This document shows positions 54,327 through 62,622 of a stretch of DNA of 64,000 bases, one piece after another. Numbering within the stretch: the first letter of the stretch is position 1; each line of letters starts with the position of its first letter. Origin of the DNA: an uncultured Paracoccaceae bacterium (GTDB lineage Bacteria; Pseudomonadota; Alphaproteobacteria; Rhodobacterales; Rhodobacteraceae); NCBI GenBank assembly GCA_947499725.1, contig CANMPK010000004.1:1-64000 (forward strand), written 5' to 3'. The translations under genes and the position numbers were made by a program. A model generated the notes under the pieces. It did not search any database, had not been told where the DNA came from, and worked only from the letters and a program-made list of their open reading frames with translations.

Positions 54327-54474
54327 TACGTCCTCCGCAACGATTTTTGCTTAAACTTGCTTACTTTTCACAAAAGAACCTTCGCCGAAAATTATGGAGC
54401 AAATGAGGCCGGTAATGGGCAAATTTAGTTCCAAGATGACGCGCTGGTTTGATTGCTTTAGGCAAGCCTAGAAA

Positions 54475-54506
54475 CAAAAAAGGCTGCGCAATAAATTGCA
54501 CAGCCT
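54475..54506 (-). terminator. Rho-independent terminator after the first Flp pilin gene
   Basis: On the minus strand AGGCTGTGCAA and TTGCGCAGCCT pair around TTTA, with a TTTTTTT run after it. It should make the first pilin transcript mostly monocistronic. Confidence 0.9.
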
Positions 54507-54527
54507 CTTGTTTCTATAGCGGAGCTA

Positions 54528-54749
54528 TTAAGAGCCAGCGCCAGCTACACCAGTGATACCGGATGTATCCAGGAATGGGTTCTCAGCAGTGATTGTCGCG
54601 CCGATGTCTGCGGACAGCTGTGCTGTGTTGTCGGAGATTGCGGAGTAAGCTGCTACGCCCAGGCCTACAACTGCTGCTGTCAGTACAACCCAGTCAACTG
54701 TTACTGCGCCGTCTTCGTCTTTGCGGAAGTTTTTGATAAATTTCATCAT
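54528..54749 (-). CDS. flp: Flp family type IVb pilin, first copy
   Basis: A 73-residue major-type pilin with DEDGAVTVDWVVLTAAVVGLG at the cleavage site and helix and a GAGS tail. First gene of the Tad locus, with its own promoter region and a strong terminator, the usual arrangement for the abundant subunit. ATG at 54749 is preferred, with GGAGGG eight bases upstream. Confidence 0.94.
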   Translation of the reverse strand: MMKFIKNFRKDEDGAVTVDWVVLTAAVVGLGVAAYSAISDNTAQLSADIGATITAENPFLDTSGITGVAGAGS

Positions 54750-55109
54750 GGTTCGTCCCTCCATAGGATCGTTTTAATTTCAGTTTCACCCCATCGGGTC
54801 CTGAGTGGCCGTCTCTCTCTGTTGGCCTGTTCCCGACTTGGTATGAACATATATAGCCCTTAGAATGGGGCACGAATTGGGCACGAATGGTGCGATTTTA
54901 CGAGGCCTTAAGAAAATCAGAAATTACCATCTAAGGCTTTGATATTAAAGCAAAAATAACTTCTTTTAATTTTTGATTTCTTTTCAATCTTTTGGTTTTT
55001 GGTGTTTTTTCACCTTCAGGTTGCGGGATTTTGGCGCTGAATCGGTCTTGGATTGCGCGTTTTTCTGGTTCGAGGCGCTTAAACCTGCGAAGATAGGGCA
55101 GAGCAGTGC
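54750..55109. other. Divergent promoter region between flp1 and the transglycosylase gene
   Basis: 360 bases with no gene. It has the tandem GGGCACGAAT repeat (54868-54888), a TATATATG that could be a -10 box for flp1 on the minus strand, GGCC repeats near 54808-54825, and an AT-rich part at 54940-54990 towards the transglycosylase gene. Confidence 0.55.
54868..54888 (-). promoter_or_regulatory. Tandem repeat/shared Tad motif upstream of flp1
   Basis: GGGCACGAAT occurs twice at 54868 and 54879 (11-base period). The minus-strand form GCCCAATTCGTGCCC matches 14 of 15 bases of the motif upstream of cpaE. It lies about 15-35 bases upstream of a TATATATG element. Confidence 0.55.
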
Positions 55110-55967
55110 GTGAATCTTTGGACAACAATGGCCGTGAATCGTTTTTTGATGTGTTTTTTGGCTGGAATCGCCTTCTTCGGTGGAGTTGCGTGGGCCGAGT
55201 CGCCGCCTCCCTTTCCAGAATTCGAAGCAAAACGCATAAAACCCCCTAAAAACGGGACAGCGAAACGTATTCAGGTGCAAATTGAACCGAGAGCGAATCC
55301 AGCCGTTGCGCCAGATGTCGTGATTCCTGTTCCAAATGTGCCCCAGATTGACGCCGAGCAGCCCAAAGCCGTTTCGAAATACGATTGGTTTTGGGAATCG
55401 ATGGACACGACGCTTTCATCTGCAGGGCCAGGGCGCCTGTTAGATGCATTAGAGCTGATCGCAACAGATCAAGGGCGCGCAAGTTTGTCAGCGCCTCGAT
55501 TGCAAGATCTGCAAGACATCGCGCAGCGCTTTGGTAAAGACATCTTGTTGGCAACAATCGGTACTGATGTTTCACCAGCGTTTGCTCTCTCCGTTATATA
55601 TACAGAGAGTGCAGGCAAGCCTGACGCTGTCAGTTCTGCGGGCGCAGTTGGCCTTATGCAGTTGATGCCCGTTACGGCTGAACGCTTTGCCGTGACCGAA
55701 ATTACCTCACCGGCTCAAAATATTCGTGGGGGTGTGCAGTTCCTGGATGTTCTTATGAAAGAATATAATGGGGACCCTGTCTTGGTACTGGCTGCTTACA
55801 ACGCTGGCCAAGGGGCTGTTCGCGATCATCAGGGGGTTCCACCCTATCCAGAGACACGTAATTATGTGCCTAAAGTTCTAAACACCTTTTCGGTTGCCAA
55901 GGGATTGTGCACTTCTCCTCCACTCTTGGTGAGTGATGGCTGTGTCTTTGTTGCGATCGCGAATTGA
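55110..55967 (+). CDS. Lytic transglycosylase, SLT domain
   Basis: A 285-residue exported murein hydrolase (GTG start; ATG at 55128 gives 279). A signal peptide (ending GVAWA) is followed by a Pro-rich part and the SLT catalytic domain (~165-265): VIYTESAGKPDAVSSAGAVGLMQLMP with the catalytic Glu in YTES, and AYNAGQGAV. It cleaves peptidoglycan, possibly to let the divergent Tad pilus pass through the wall (inference from position). Confidence 0.93.
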   Translation: MNLWTTMAVNRFLMCFLAGIAFFGGVAWAESPPPFPEFEAKRIKPPKNGTAKRIQVQIEPRANPAVAPDVVIPVPNVPQIDAEQPKAVSKYDWFWESMDTTLSSAGPGRLLDALELIATDQGRASLSAPRLQDLQDIAQRFGKDILLATIGTDVSPAFALSVIYTESAGKPDAVSSAGAVGLMQLMPVTAERFAVTEITSPAQNIRGGVQFLDVLMKEYNGDPVLVLAAYNAGQGAVRDHQGVPPYPETRNYVPKVLNTFSVAKGLCTSPPLLVSDGCVFVAIAN

Positions 55968-57341
55968 TCAGCAGTTTGGAATATTCACAGCCAAACCGCC
56001 AAGTGAAGTTTCTTTATACTTAGAATGCATGTCCGATCCGATTTGGCGCATGGTCTCGATTGCTGAGTCTAATGGCACCAAATGAGAACCATCCCCGCGC
56101 AGTGCGATAGAGGCCGCAGATACAGCTTTGATCGCGCCAAGACCGTTTCTTTCAATACATGGAACCTGCACCAACCCTTTTACAGGATCACATGTCATGC
56201 CCAAGTGGTGCTCTAATGCAATTTCAGCCGCGTTCTCGATTTGCGCCGGGCTGCCATTCATAACCGCGCACAACCCTGCCGCGGCCATCGCTGCCGCTGA
56301 ACCGATTTCGGCTTGGCATCCAGCTTCGGCGCCTGAAATGGAGGCGTTGTACTTTACCAACCCCGCAATGGCTGCTGCCGTTAATAGGAATTCTTCGATG
56401 CGGTCCTGTGATGCCCCTGGCACATGATCGAGCCAATAGCGCAAAACGGCTGGCAACACCCCCGCCGCACCATTTGTCGGTGCCGTCACAACCTGACCGC
56501 CTGCGGCGTTCTCTTCGTTAACAGCCATGGCGTAGGTGCTGATCCAATCGTTGATCGTATGCGGAGGCGTTAAATTCAGCCCGCGTTCGGCCAGCAACGC
56601 TTGATGTATCGCATTGGCTCGGCGTTTGACCTGCAAACCACCCGGTAAGATGCCATCAGCTTTAAGGCCTCGGTCAATGCAGTCTGTCATTGTTTGCCAA
56701 ATTTTCTCGCATCCCAAAGCTAGCTCTTGGGCATTGTGTTGCGTGAGCTCATTGGCTTTCTTCATCTGCGCAATAGAAAGCCCGCTGTCTTGAGACATTG
56801 CCAGCATCTCTTTGGCTGATTTGAACGGGTAGGGGACTTGCTGCTGTGTTTTTGCGTGTTGGGGCGCACGTAATTCTTCCGCGGTCACAACAAACCCGCC
56901 GCCAATAGAAAAATATGTCTCTTGAAGCGCGACATCACCCTGTGCGTCAGTTGCCCTAAGGATCATACCATTCGCGTGATCGGGCAGTGGGGCATCAAAT
57001 TTGAAGATGATGTCCGTTTTCGGATCCAGTTGTAATGTCGGTAACCCAACTGGTTGAACGCTGCCTGTCTTTATAATCTTGGCTAGGGTCTCTTCGGCTG
57101 TGTCATGTTCATAGCTGGATGGTAAAATGCCTGAGAGCCCCAATATCACTGCGCGATCCGTCGCATGGCCGACGCCAGTGAAGGCCAGCGAGCCATAAAG
57201 CTCTGCCTGTACCCCCGAAAATTCGAAAGGACTTTGCCGCATTGCTTCTAAAAACCGGCCAGCTGCCACCATCGGCCCCATTGTGTGGGACGAAGAAGGG
57301 CCGACGCCGATTTTGAACATATCAAAGACAGAGAGAAAAAT
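55968..57341 (-). CDS. sdaA: L-serine ammonia-lyase, iron-sulfur type
   Basis: A 457-residue enzyme deaminating L-serine to pyruvate with a [4Fe-4S] cluster. It shows KIGVGPSSSHTMGPM at the N-terminus, APTNGAAGVLP, and the Cys residues in GAEAGCQAEIGSA, MTCDPVKGLVQVPCIERN and the ending IPNC. The first ATG (57318-57320) would cut off conserved FLSVFDMFK. The frame upstream has no ATG, GTG, TTG or CTG before a TAG, but ATT at 57339-57341 with GAGG five bases upstream gives (M)FLSVFDMFKIG, as in homologues. An ATT start is therefore proposed. A perfect palindrome lies at 57367-57382. Confidence 0.9.
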   Translation of the reverse strand: MFLSVFDMFKIGVGPSSSHTMGPMVAAGRFLEAMRQSPFEFSGVQAELYGSLAFTGVGHATDRAVILGLSGILPSSYEHDTAEETLAKIIKTGSVQPVGLPTLQLDPKTDIIFKFDAPLPDHANGMILRATDAQGDVALQETYFSIGGGFVVTAEELRAPQHAKTQQQVPYPFKSAKEMLAMSQDSGLSIAQMKKANELTQHNAQELALGCEKIWQTMTDCIDRGLKADGILPGGLQVKRRANAIHQALLAERGLNLTPPHTINDWISTYAMAVNEENAAGGQVVTAPTNGAAGVLPAVLRYWLDHVPGASQDRIEEFLLTAAAIAGLVKYNASISGAEAGCQAEIGSAAAMAAAGLCAVMNGSPAQIENAAEIALEHHLGMTCDPVKGLVQVPCIERNGLGAIKAVSAASIALRGDGSHLVPLDSAIETMRQIGSDMHSKYKETSLGGLAVNIPNC

Positions 57342-57366
57342 ATGGGCCTCGTGCGTTCGCTTTTGT

Positions 57367-57382
57367 GTTTCCTATAGGAAAC
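57367..57382. promoter_or_regulatory. Perfect palindrome upstream of sdaA
   Basis: GTTTCCTATAGGAAAC is a perfect 16-base inverted repeat 26 bases upstream of the proposed sdaA start. It is a likely operator for an unknown regulator. Confidence 0.65.
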
Positions 57383-57551
57383 TCTAGGCGTGAGCTTCAA
57401 GATTGGCAAGCTTGTTCAAGCCACAATCGGAAGTGGCCTGTTGTTATATATTAAGCGTGGGTAAAGCGCGGCCATTGATATGCAAAACGCTCTCGCGCCG
57501 CTGTCATATTCTGCCTATAAGAATAACAGCATAAAAATACGGAGCCCACAG

Positions 57552-58340
57552 ATGTCTTCTGACCTATCGCCGATCGATAAAGCAAAGTTTGTTGCTGCGA
57601 AAAAAGCCGTCGAATTTGTTGAGGACGGAATGCGCGTTGGTTTAGGAACCGGATCCACGGCTGCATGGATGGTGCGCTGCTTGGGCGAACTGGTGCGTGA
57701 AGAGGGTTTAAAGATCCGTGGCGTACCAACATCGACACGCACAGCGGCCTTGGCGCAAGAGTGCGGGATCGAAGTGGTAAGCTTGGATGCTGCCAAATGG
57801 CTTGATCTAACAATTGATGGCGCTGATGAATTTGATGCCGACTTGAACTTGATCAAAGGTGGCGGCGGGGCTTTGTTGCAAGAAAAGATCGTTGCAACCG
57901 CGTCTGACCAGATGATTGTGATTTCCGACGTTAGCAAAGAGGTCGAGACCCTTGGTGGTTTCCCTCTACCGGTCGAAGTGATCCCGTTTGGGTGGCAAAC
58001 CACACAAGCGCTGATCGAAGAGACGTTGGTTTCTATGGATGTATTGGGGCGGTCTGCCTCTTTGCGCATGAATGGCGACAGCCCTTATGTAACGGACGAG
58101 GGCAATCACATTCTTGACCTTCACCTAAAGCGCATTGGCGACTCGCGTCAGATGGCCATGTTGCTGAACCAAATGCCAGGTGTGGTCGAAAACGGTTTGT
58201 TCATCGATATCTGTGACAGAGTTGTGATCGGTTATGGGGATGGCAAAGTTGAAGTGCGCGACATAAATGCAGGAACAATCGAAGAGAACATCGTCGACTT
58301 TGTAGAGAACGAAAATCTCTTCTCCGATCTGACTGATTGA
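57552..58340 (+). CDS. rpiA: Ribose-5-phosphate isomerase A
   Basis: A 262-residue enzyme interconverting ribose-5-P and ribulose-5-P. Motifs are VGLGTGSTAAWMV, IDGADEFDADLNLIKGGGGALLQEK (catalytic Asp, Glu and Lys) and HILDLHL. ATG at 57552 with GGAG seven bases upstream is chosen over an upstream in-frame start. In operon with gor. Confidence 0.96.
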   Translation: MSSDLSPIDKAKFVAAKKAVEFVEDGMRVGLGTGSTAAWMVRCLGELVREEGLKIRGVPTSTRTAALAQECGIEVVSLDAAKWLDLTIDGADEFDADLNLIKGGGGALLQEKIVATASDQMIVISDVSKEVETLGGFPLPVEVIPFGWQTTQALIEETLVSMDVLGRSASLRMNGDSPYVTDEGNHILDLHLKRIGDSRQMAMLLNQMPGVVENGLFIDICDRVVIGYGDGKVEVRDINAGTIEENIVDFVENENLFSDLTD

Positions 58341-58348
58341 GGACAATT

Positions 58349-59704
58349 ATGAGTTTTGATTACGACCTATTCGTCATTGGTGGCGGCTCTGGTGGTGTGC
58401 GTGCCGCGCGCGTTGCGGCAGCGGAAGGCGTGAAAGTCGCGCTGGCCGAAGAAGATCGCTATGGCGGAACATGTGTGATCCGTGGCTGTGTGCCTAAAAA
58501 GTTGATGGTTTTTGCCAGCGAATACGGCGGCATGGTGGAAGATGCGCAAGCCTATGGTTGGGATATTCAGCCTGGTGCGTTTGATTGGAAGGCGTTCCAA
58601 GGCAAAATGCATGCTGAACTGGACCGCCTTGAAGGCATTTATCGCTCTTTGCTGAAAAACAGCGGCGTTGAAACCTTCGATCATCGTGCAAGCGTCAAAG
58701 ATGCCCATACGGTTCTTCTTGCAGATGGTACTGAAAAAACGGCAAAGCATATTCTGATTGCTGTGGGTGGTCGCCCAACAAAGCCAGAGATCGAAGGCAT
58801 TGAGCTCGCGATCACGTCTAACGATATTTTCCATCTGGAAACGCTGCCAGAAAGTATTCTGATTGTCGGTGGTGGTTATATCGCGAGCGAGTTTGCAGGC
58901 ATTATGAATGGCATGGGTGTAAAAACCACGCAATTCTATCGTGGTGCGCAAATCTTGCGCGGGTTCGATGATGAATCTCGTACACATGTTGCAAACGAAA
59001 TGATCGCTAACGGCGTGGATCTGCGCCTGAACACCAACGCGGTCAAACTGGAAAAAGACGGCGACAAAGTGCGCGTGACGGATACCGACGGTAAAGTGCA
59101 AACCTTTGATCAAGTCATGTTCGCGACGGGCCGAGCGCCAAACACAGACAGCCTTGGCCTCGAGGATGTCGGGGTAGAGTTGGGCCGCAAGGGCGAAATC
59201 GTTGTCACTGACTACAGCCAAACAGCTGTTCCATCCATCTATGCTGTGGGTGACGTGACTGATCGCGCAAACCTGACACCTGTGGCCATTCGCGAAGGCA
59301 TGGCGTTTGTGGAAACTGTGTTCAAAGGCAATCCAACCAAGCCAGACCACGAGTTGATCCCAACGGCGATCTTTACGCAGCCAGAAATGGGCACTGTTGG
59401 TTTGTCTGAAGAAGATGCACGTGAGCAAGAGGCGATCGAAGTCTACGCGACATCGTTCAAGCCGATGCAGCAAAGCTTTGCGGGCCGTAGCGAGAAGGTG
59501 TTGATGAAGCTGATCGTCAGCCAAGCAACACGCAAGGTTTTGGGTTGTCACATCGTCGCGCCGGGCGCAGGTGAAATGATCCAATTGGCCGGGATCGCAG
59601 TAAAAATGGGTGCAACCAAAGAAGATTTCGACCGAACGGTTGCAGTTCACCCAACGATGTCCGAAGAATTGGTGACAATGAAGTCTCCGACCCGGACGGG
59701 TTGA
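58349..59704 (+). CDS. gor: Glutathione-disulfide reductase
   Basis: A 451-residue flavoprotein. FAD motif VIGGGSGGVRAARVAAAEG, redox-active Cys pair in GGTCVIRGCVPKK (residues ~42 and 47), NADPH domain LIVGGGYIASEFAG, and interface motif HPTMSEEL with the catalytic His. It reduces GSSG. ATG at 58349 with GAGG upstream, nine bases after rpiA stops. Confidence 0.95.
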   Translation: MSFDYDLFVIGGGSGGVRAARVAAAEGVKVALAEEDRYGGTCVIRGCVPKKLMVFASEYGGMVEDAQAYGWDIQPGAFDWKAFQGKMHAELDRLEGIYRSLLKNSGVETFDHRASVKDAHTVLLADGTEKTAKHILIAVGGRPTKPEIEGIELAITSNDIFHLETLPESILIVGGGYIASEFAGIMNGMGVKTTQFYRGAQILRGFDDESRTHVANEMIANGVDLRLNTNAVKLEKDGDKVRVTDTDGKVQTFDQVMFATGRAPNTDSLGLEDVGVELGRKGEIVVTDYSQTAVPSIYAVGDVTDRANLTPVAIREGMAFVETVFKGNPTKPDHELIPTAIFTQPEMGTVGLSEEDAREQEAIEVYATSFKPMQQSFAGRSEKVLMKLIVSQATRKVLGCHIVAPGAGEMIQLAGIAVKMGATKEDFDRTVAVHPTMSEELVTMKSPTRTG

Positions 59705-59712
59705 TTTTTTGC

Positions 59713-59740
59713 GCGCACCCCACATGTTTTGTGGGTGCGC
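59713..59740 (+). terminator. Hairpin between gor and hflK
   Basis: GCGCACCCCAC and GTGGGTGCGC pair with one bulge around ATGTTTT. No T-run follows, but TTTTTT precedes it. A weak or partial terminator. Confidence 0.5.
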
Positions 59741-59768
59741 ACTCGAATTTTGAAAGGGATAGACCTTT

Positions 59769-60896
59769 ATGGCAGGGAATAGTGGCGGCCCTTGGGGCGG
59801 CGGCGGAAATCAGGGCGGCGGCGACAACCGCGGCAACAACGGGGGCGGACGTGGTCCGAAGGACGAAGGCCCTCAGATCCCTGATATCGACGATCTGATG
59901 AAAAAAGGCCAAGACCAGCTGCGCGTCCTTATGGGCGGTCGCGATGGTGGCGGTCGTTCTGGCGGTTCCGGCCCATCTGGCGGGCAAGGCCCGAACTTCA
60001 GCAAAAGCACAATTGGCCTTGGCCTACTGGGCGCTGCTGTTTTGTGGGGCATGGCGAGCTTTTATACAGTTAAGCCAGAAGAGCAGTCTGTTGAATTGTT
60101 CCTTGGTGAATATTCTGACACGGGTAACCCAGGTCTGAACTTCGCGCCTTGGCCTGTGGTGACTGCGGAAGTCATCCCTGTGACCCGCGAACAAATCGAA
60201 GACATCGGTGTTGGCCAACGTGGCTCTGACGCAGGCTTGATGCTGACAGGCGACGAAAATATCGTCGACATCGATTTCCAAGTAGTTTGGAATATCAATG
60301 ATCCTGCAAAGTTTCTGTTCAATCTGCGTGACGCACAGTTGACCATTCGCGCCGTATCTGAATCTGCGATGCGTGAAATTATCGCCCAATCTGATCTGGC
60401 GCCGATCTTGAACCGTGATCGTGCTTCGATTGCCGAGCGCTTGAAAGATCTGATTCAGCTGACGCTCGACAGCTATGATTCCGGTGTGAACATCGTTCGT
60501 GTGAACTTTGACAAAGCGGATCCACCAACACAGGTGATCGATGCTTTCCGCGATGTTCAAGCTGCAGAGCAAGAACGTGACCGTACGCAGAAGGAAGCGG
60601 ATGCATATGCAAACGCGGTTCTGGCGGGCGCACGTGGTGAAGCTGCTCAGGTTTTGGAAGAAGCCGAAGCGTATCGCGCATCTGTTGTGAACCAAGCGGA
60701 CGGTGAAGCGTCTCGTTTCACCGCGATTTTGGAAGAATATCGTAAAGCACCAGAAGTGACACGTAAGCGTTTGTATCTGGAAACGATGGAAGAGGTTCTG
60801 GGCCGAGTCGAAAAAGTCATCATCGACGAGCAGGCATCAGGTCAGGGCGTTGTGCCTTACCTTCCTTTGAATGAACTGAAGAAAGGAGCCAACTGA
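59769..60896 (+). CDS. hflK: FtsH-modulating SPFH protein HflK
   Basis: A 375-residue membrane protein. A ~85-residue Gly/Asn-rich cytoplasmic tail is followed by one helix (STIGLGLLGAAVLWGMASFY) and the SPFH/band-7 domain with a C-terminal coiled coil. HflK and HflC form the periplasmic cage around FtsH and limit proteolysis. One-base overlap with hflC. Confidence 0.94.
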   Translation: MAGNSGGPWGGGGNQGGGDNRGNNGGGRGPKDEGPQIPDIDDLMKKGQDQLRVLMGGRDGGGRSGGSGPSGGQGPNFSKSTIGLGLLGAAVLWGMASFYTVKPEEQSVELFLGEYSDTGNPGLNFAPWPVVTAEVIPVTREQIEDIGVGQRGSDAGLMLTGDENIVDIDFQVVWNINDPAKFLFNLRDAQLTIRAVSESAMREIIAQSDLAPILNRDRASIAERLKDLIQLTLDSYDSGVNIVRVNFDKADPPTQVIDAFRDVQAAEQERDRTQKEADAYANAVLAGARGEAAQVLEEAEAYRASVVNQADGEASRFTAILEEYRKAPEVTRKRLYLETMEEVLGRVEKVIIDEQASGQGVVPYLPLNELKKGAN

Positions 60897-61765
60897 TGAA
60901 CCGCTCTGTATTTCTCTTGGCGATTTTGGCCATTGCGATTTTCTCAGGCCTGTCTTCCTTGTTCATCGTCGACGAACGCGAAAAGGCGCTGGTTCTGCGT
61001 TTTGGTCGTGTGGTCGACGTAAAAGAAGAGCCTGGTCTTGCATTTAAAGTGCCGTTCTTGGATGACGTTGTCACCTACGACGATCGTATCTTGTCGCGTG
61101 ATGTTGATCCTTTGGAAGTCACCCCATTGGATGATCGTCGTCTCGTGGTTGACGCTTTCGCGCGCTACCGTATCAACGACGTTGAGCAATTCCGCCAAGC
61201 GGTGGGTAGCGGCGGTGAAGCAACCGCAGCGCGTCGTCTGGATTCAATTTTGCGTGCAGAAACACGTGAAGTACTGGGTTCTGTATCTTCTAACGATATC
61301 CTCAGCTCTGACCGTGCAGCATTGATGCTGCGTATTCGTAATGCGGCTATCCTCGAAGCACGGGCGCTGGGCATTGAGATCATCGATGTTCGTCTGAAGC
61401 GCACCGACTTGCCTCGTGAAAACCTCGACGCAACTTTTGGCCGTATGCGCGCTGAACGTGAGCGTGAAGCCACGGATGAACGTGCACGTGGTCAAGAGGC
61501 CGCGCAGCGTATTCGGGCGCAGGCGGATCGTACTGTGGTGGAGCTTGTCTCCGATGCTCAGCGTGAATCTGAGATCATCCGCGGTGAAGCAGATGCAACA
61601 CGAAGTGCGATTTTTGCAGATGCATTCGGCTCTGATCAGGAGTTCTTCCGCTTCTACCGCTCATTGCAAGCGTATCGCGGGTCTTTGCTTGGCGAGAATT
61701 CAACACTGGTGATGTCACCGGACAGCGAATTCTTCGACTATCTGAAGTCAGATACCGGGCAATAA
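60896..61765 (+). CDS. hflC: FtsH-modulating SPFH protein HflC
   Basis: A 289-residue partner of HflK: N-terminal helix (FLLAILAIAIFSGLSSLFIV) then the SPFH domain and coiled coil. Ends TAATG, overlapping the DUF2065 start by one base. Confidence 0.94.
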   Translation: MNRSVFLLAILAIAIFSGLSSLFIVDEREKALVLRFGRVVDVKEEPGLAFKVPFLDDVVTYDDRILSRDVDPLEVTPLDDRRLVVDAFARYRINDVEQFRQAVGSGGEATAARRLDSILRAETREVLGSVSSNDILSSDRAALMLRIRNAAILEARALGIEIIDVRLKRTDLPRENLDATFGRMRAEREREATDERARGQEAAQRIRAQADRTVVELVSDAQRESEIIRGEADATRSAIFADAFGSDQEFFRFYRSLQAYRGSLLGENSTLVMSPDSEFFDYLKSDTGQ

Positions 61766-61959
61766 TGGCAAGCTATGTGATCTTTGCCCTTGGGCTCATG
61801 ATCTTACTCGAGGGGCTGGTGTTCGCACTGGCCCCTTCGTTTTTGGAAGAATTTCTGAAAGCCTTGCAACACATGTCGCCCAAGGCACGGCAGCAGTTTG
61901 GGCTGACAGCCTGCGCCTTGGGCGTTTGTTTGCTCGCAATTTCTGCTATGCTTGCTTAG
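61765..61959 (+). CDS. DUF2065 small membrane protein
   Basis: A 64-residue protein with two hydrophobic helices (YVIFALGLMILLEGLVFAL and FGLTACALGVCLLAISAML). It is regularly found after hflC and may be part of the same inner-membrane complex. Role unknown. Confidence 0.88.
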   Translation: MASYVIFALGLMILLEGLVFALAPSFLEEFLKALQHMSPKARQQFGLTACALGVCLLAISAMLA

Positions 61960-61963
61960 CGAA

Positions 61964-62269
61964 TTACGTGGCTTCTTGTTGGCGTTCCGACTGGAACTCA
62001 AGAACTGCCGCTTGATGCAAGTGTTCTGGGTCAACTTCATCACGCGCTTTTTCCAAGAACCCTACAAGTGTCGAATTTTGCATGGCCTGCGCTTCTTCAA
62101 TCAACATCGATATTGCGCGCGCAGTATTTGCAATTCGATCCACGCGTGCATCGTAGATGTGATCCAACGATGTTTTAGCCATCAATAACTGCGCATTTAA
62201 TGAATGATAGTAGCAATAACCTGAAACGGCGATCATTTCGTCAAGTCGTGTTGAAAACCAATTGTACAT
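61964..62269 (-). CDS. Hypothetical helical protein, unknown function
   Basis: A 101-residue, mostly helical protein (WFSTRLDEMIAVSGYCYYHS, RIANTARAISMLIEEAQAMQN). It has no signal peptide or known domain that I recognise. Convergent with DUF2065. Ribosome binding site GGGGGG/GTACC region upstream is not a good SD, so confidence is moderate. Confidence 0.5.
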   Translation of the reverse strand: MYNWFSTRLDEMIAVSGYCYYHSLNAQLLMAKTSLDHIYDARVDRIANTARAISMLIEEAQAMQNSTLVGFLEKARDEVDPEHLHQAAVLEFQSERQQEAT

Positions 62270-62622
62270 AGTACCCCCCCTACATCACAAACCTGCTTCG
62301 CCCCATAAAAGTTCAACGTAGGGATGTGATACATTTATGGTCTCAGGGTGGTACAAGTAATGCAACAAATTCTTTAATTTGCATGTGTTCCAAGAAAATC
62401 GAGGTAAGGTTTTCCCTAGGTTTTTGCGCTTCTTTCGCAGGCAGGAAGAAATTTCGCCAGTTTTCCTAAAGAATCGAAGAAATTCAGGCTCACGGTAGTT
62501 TCACAAGCAGTTGATACTTCCTTACAGATGTTGTGACTGGCATTATGAGTCCTATGTTAAGTAGGTGCGACACGCGTCGGGGAAGTGTTTGCGCAGGAAA
62601 AAAGTTAAAAGGAGTTGAGGTC
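62270..62622. other. Intergenic region upstream of degP
   Basis: 353 bases with no gene. It has a run of seven C, an inverted repeat CAAATT-CTTT-AATTTG (62366-62381) and the promoter of degP. I do not recognise a clear stress-sigma promoter by eye. Confidence 0.45.

Noticed and set aside
54945-54961. Possible CtrA site between flp1 and the transglycosylase gene
   Set aside because: The second half reads ATAAC instead of TTAAC and the stretch is simply AT-rich.
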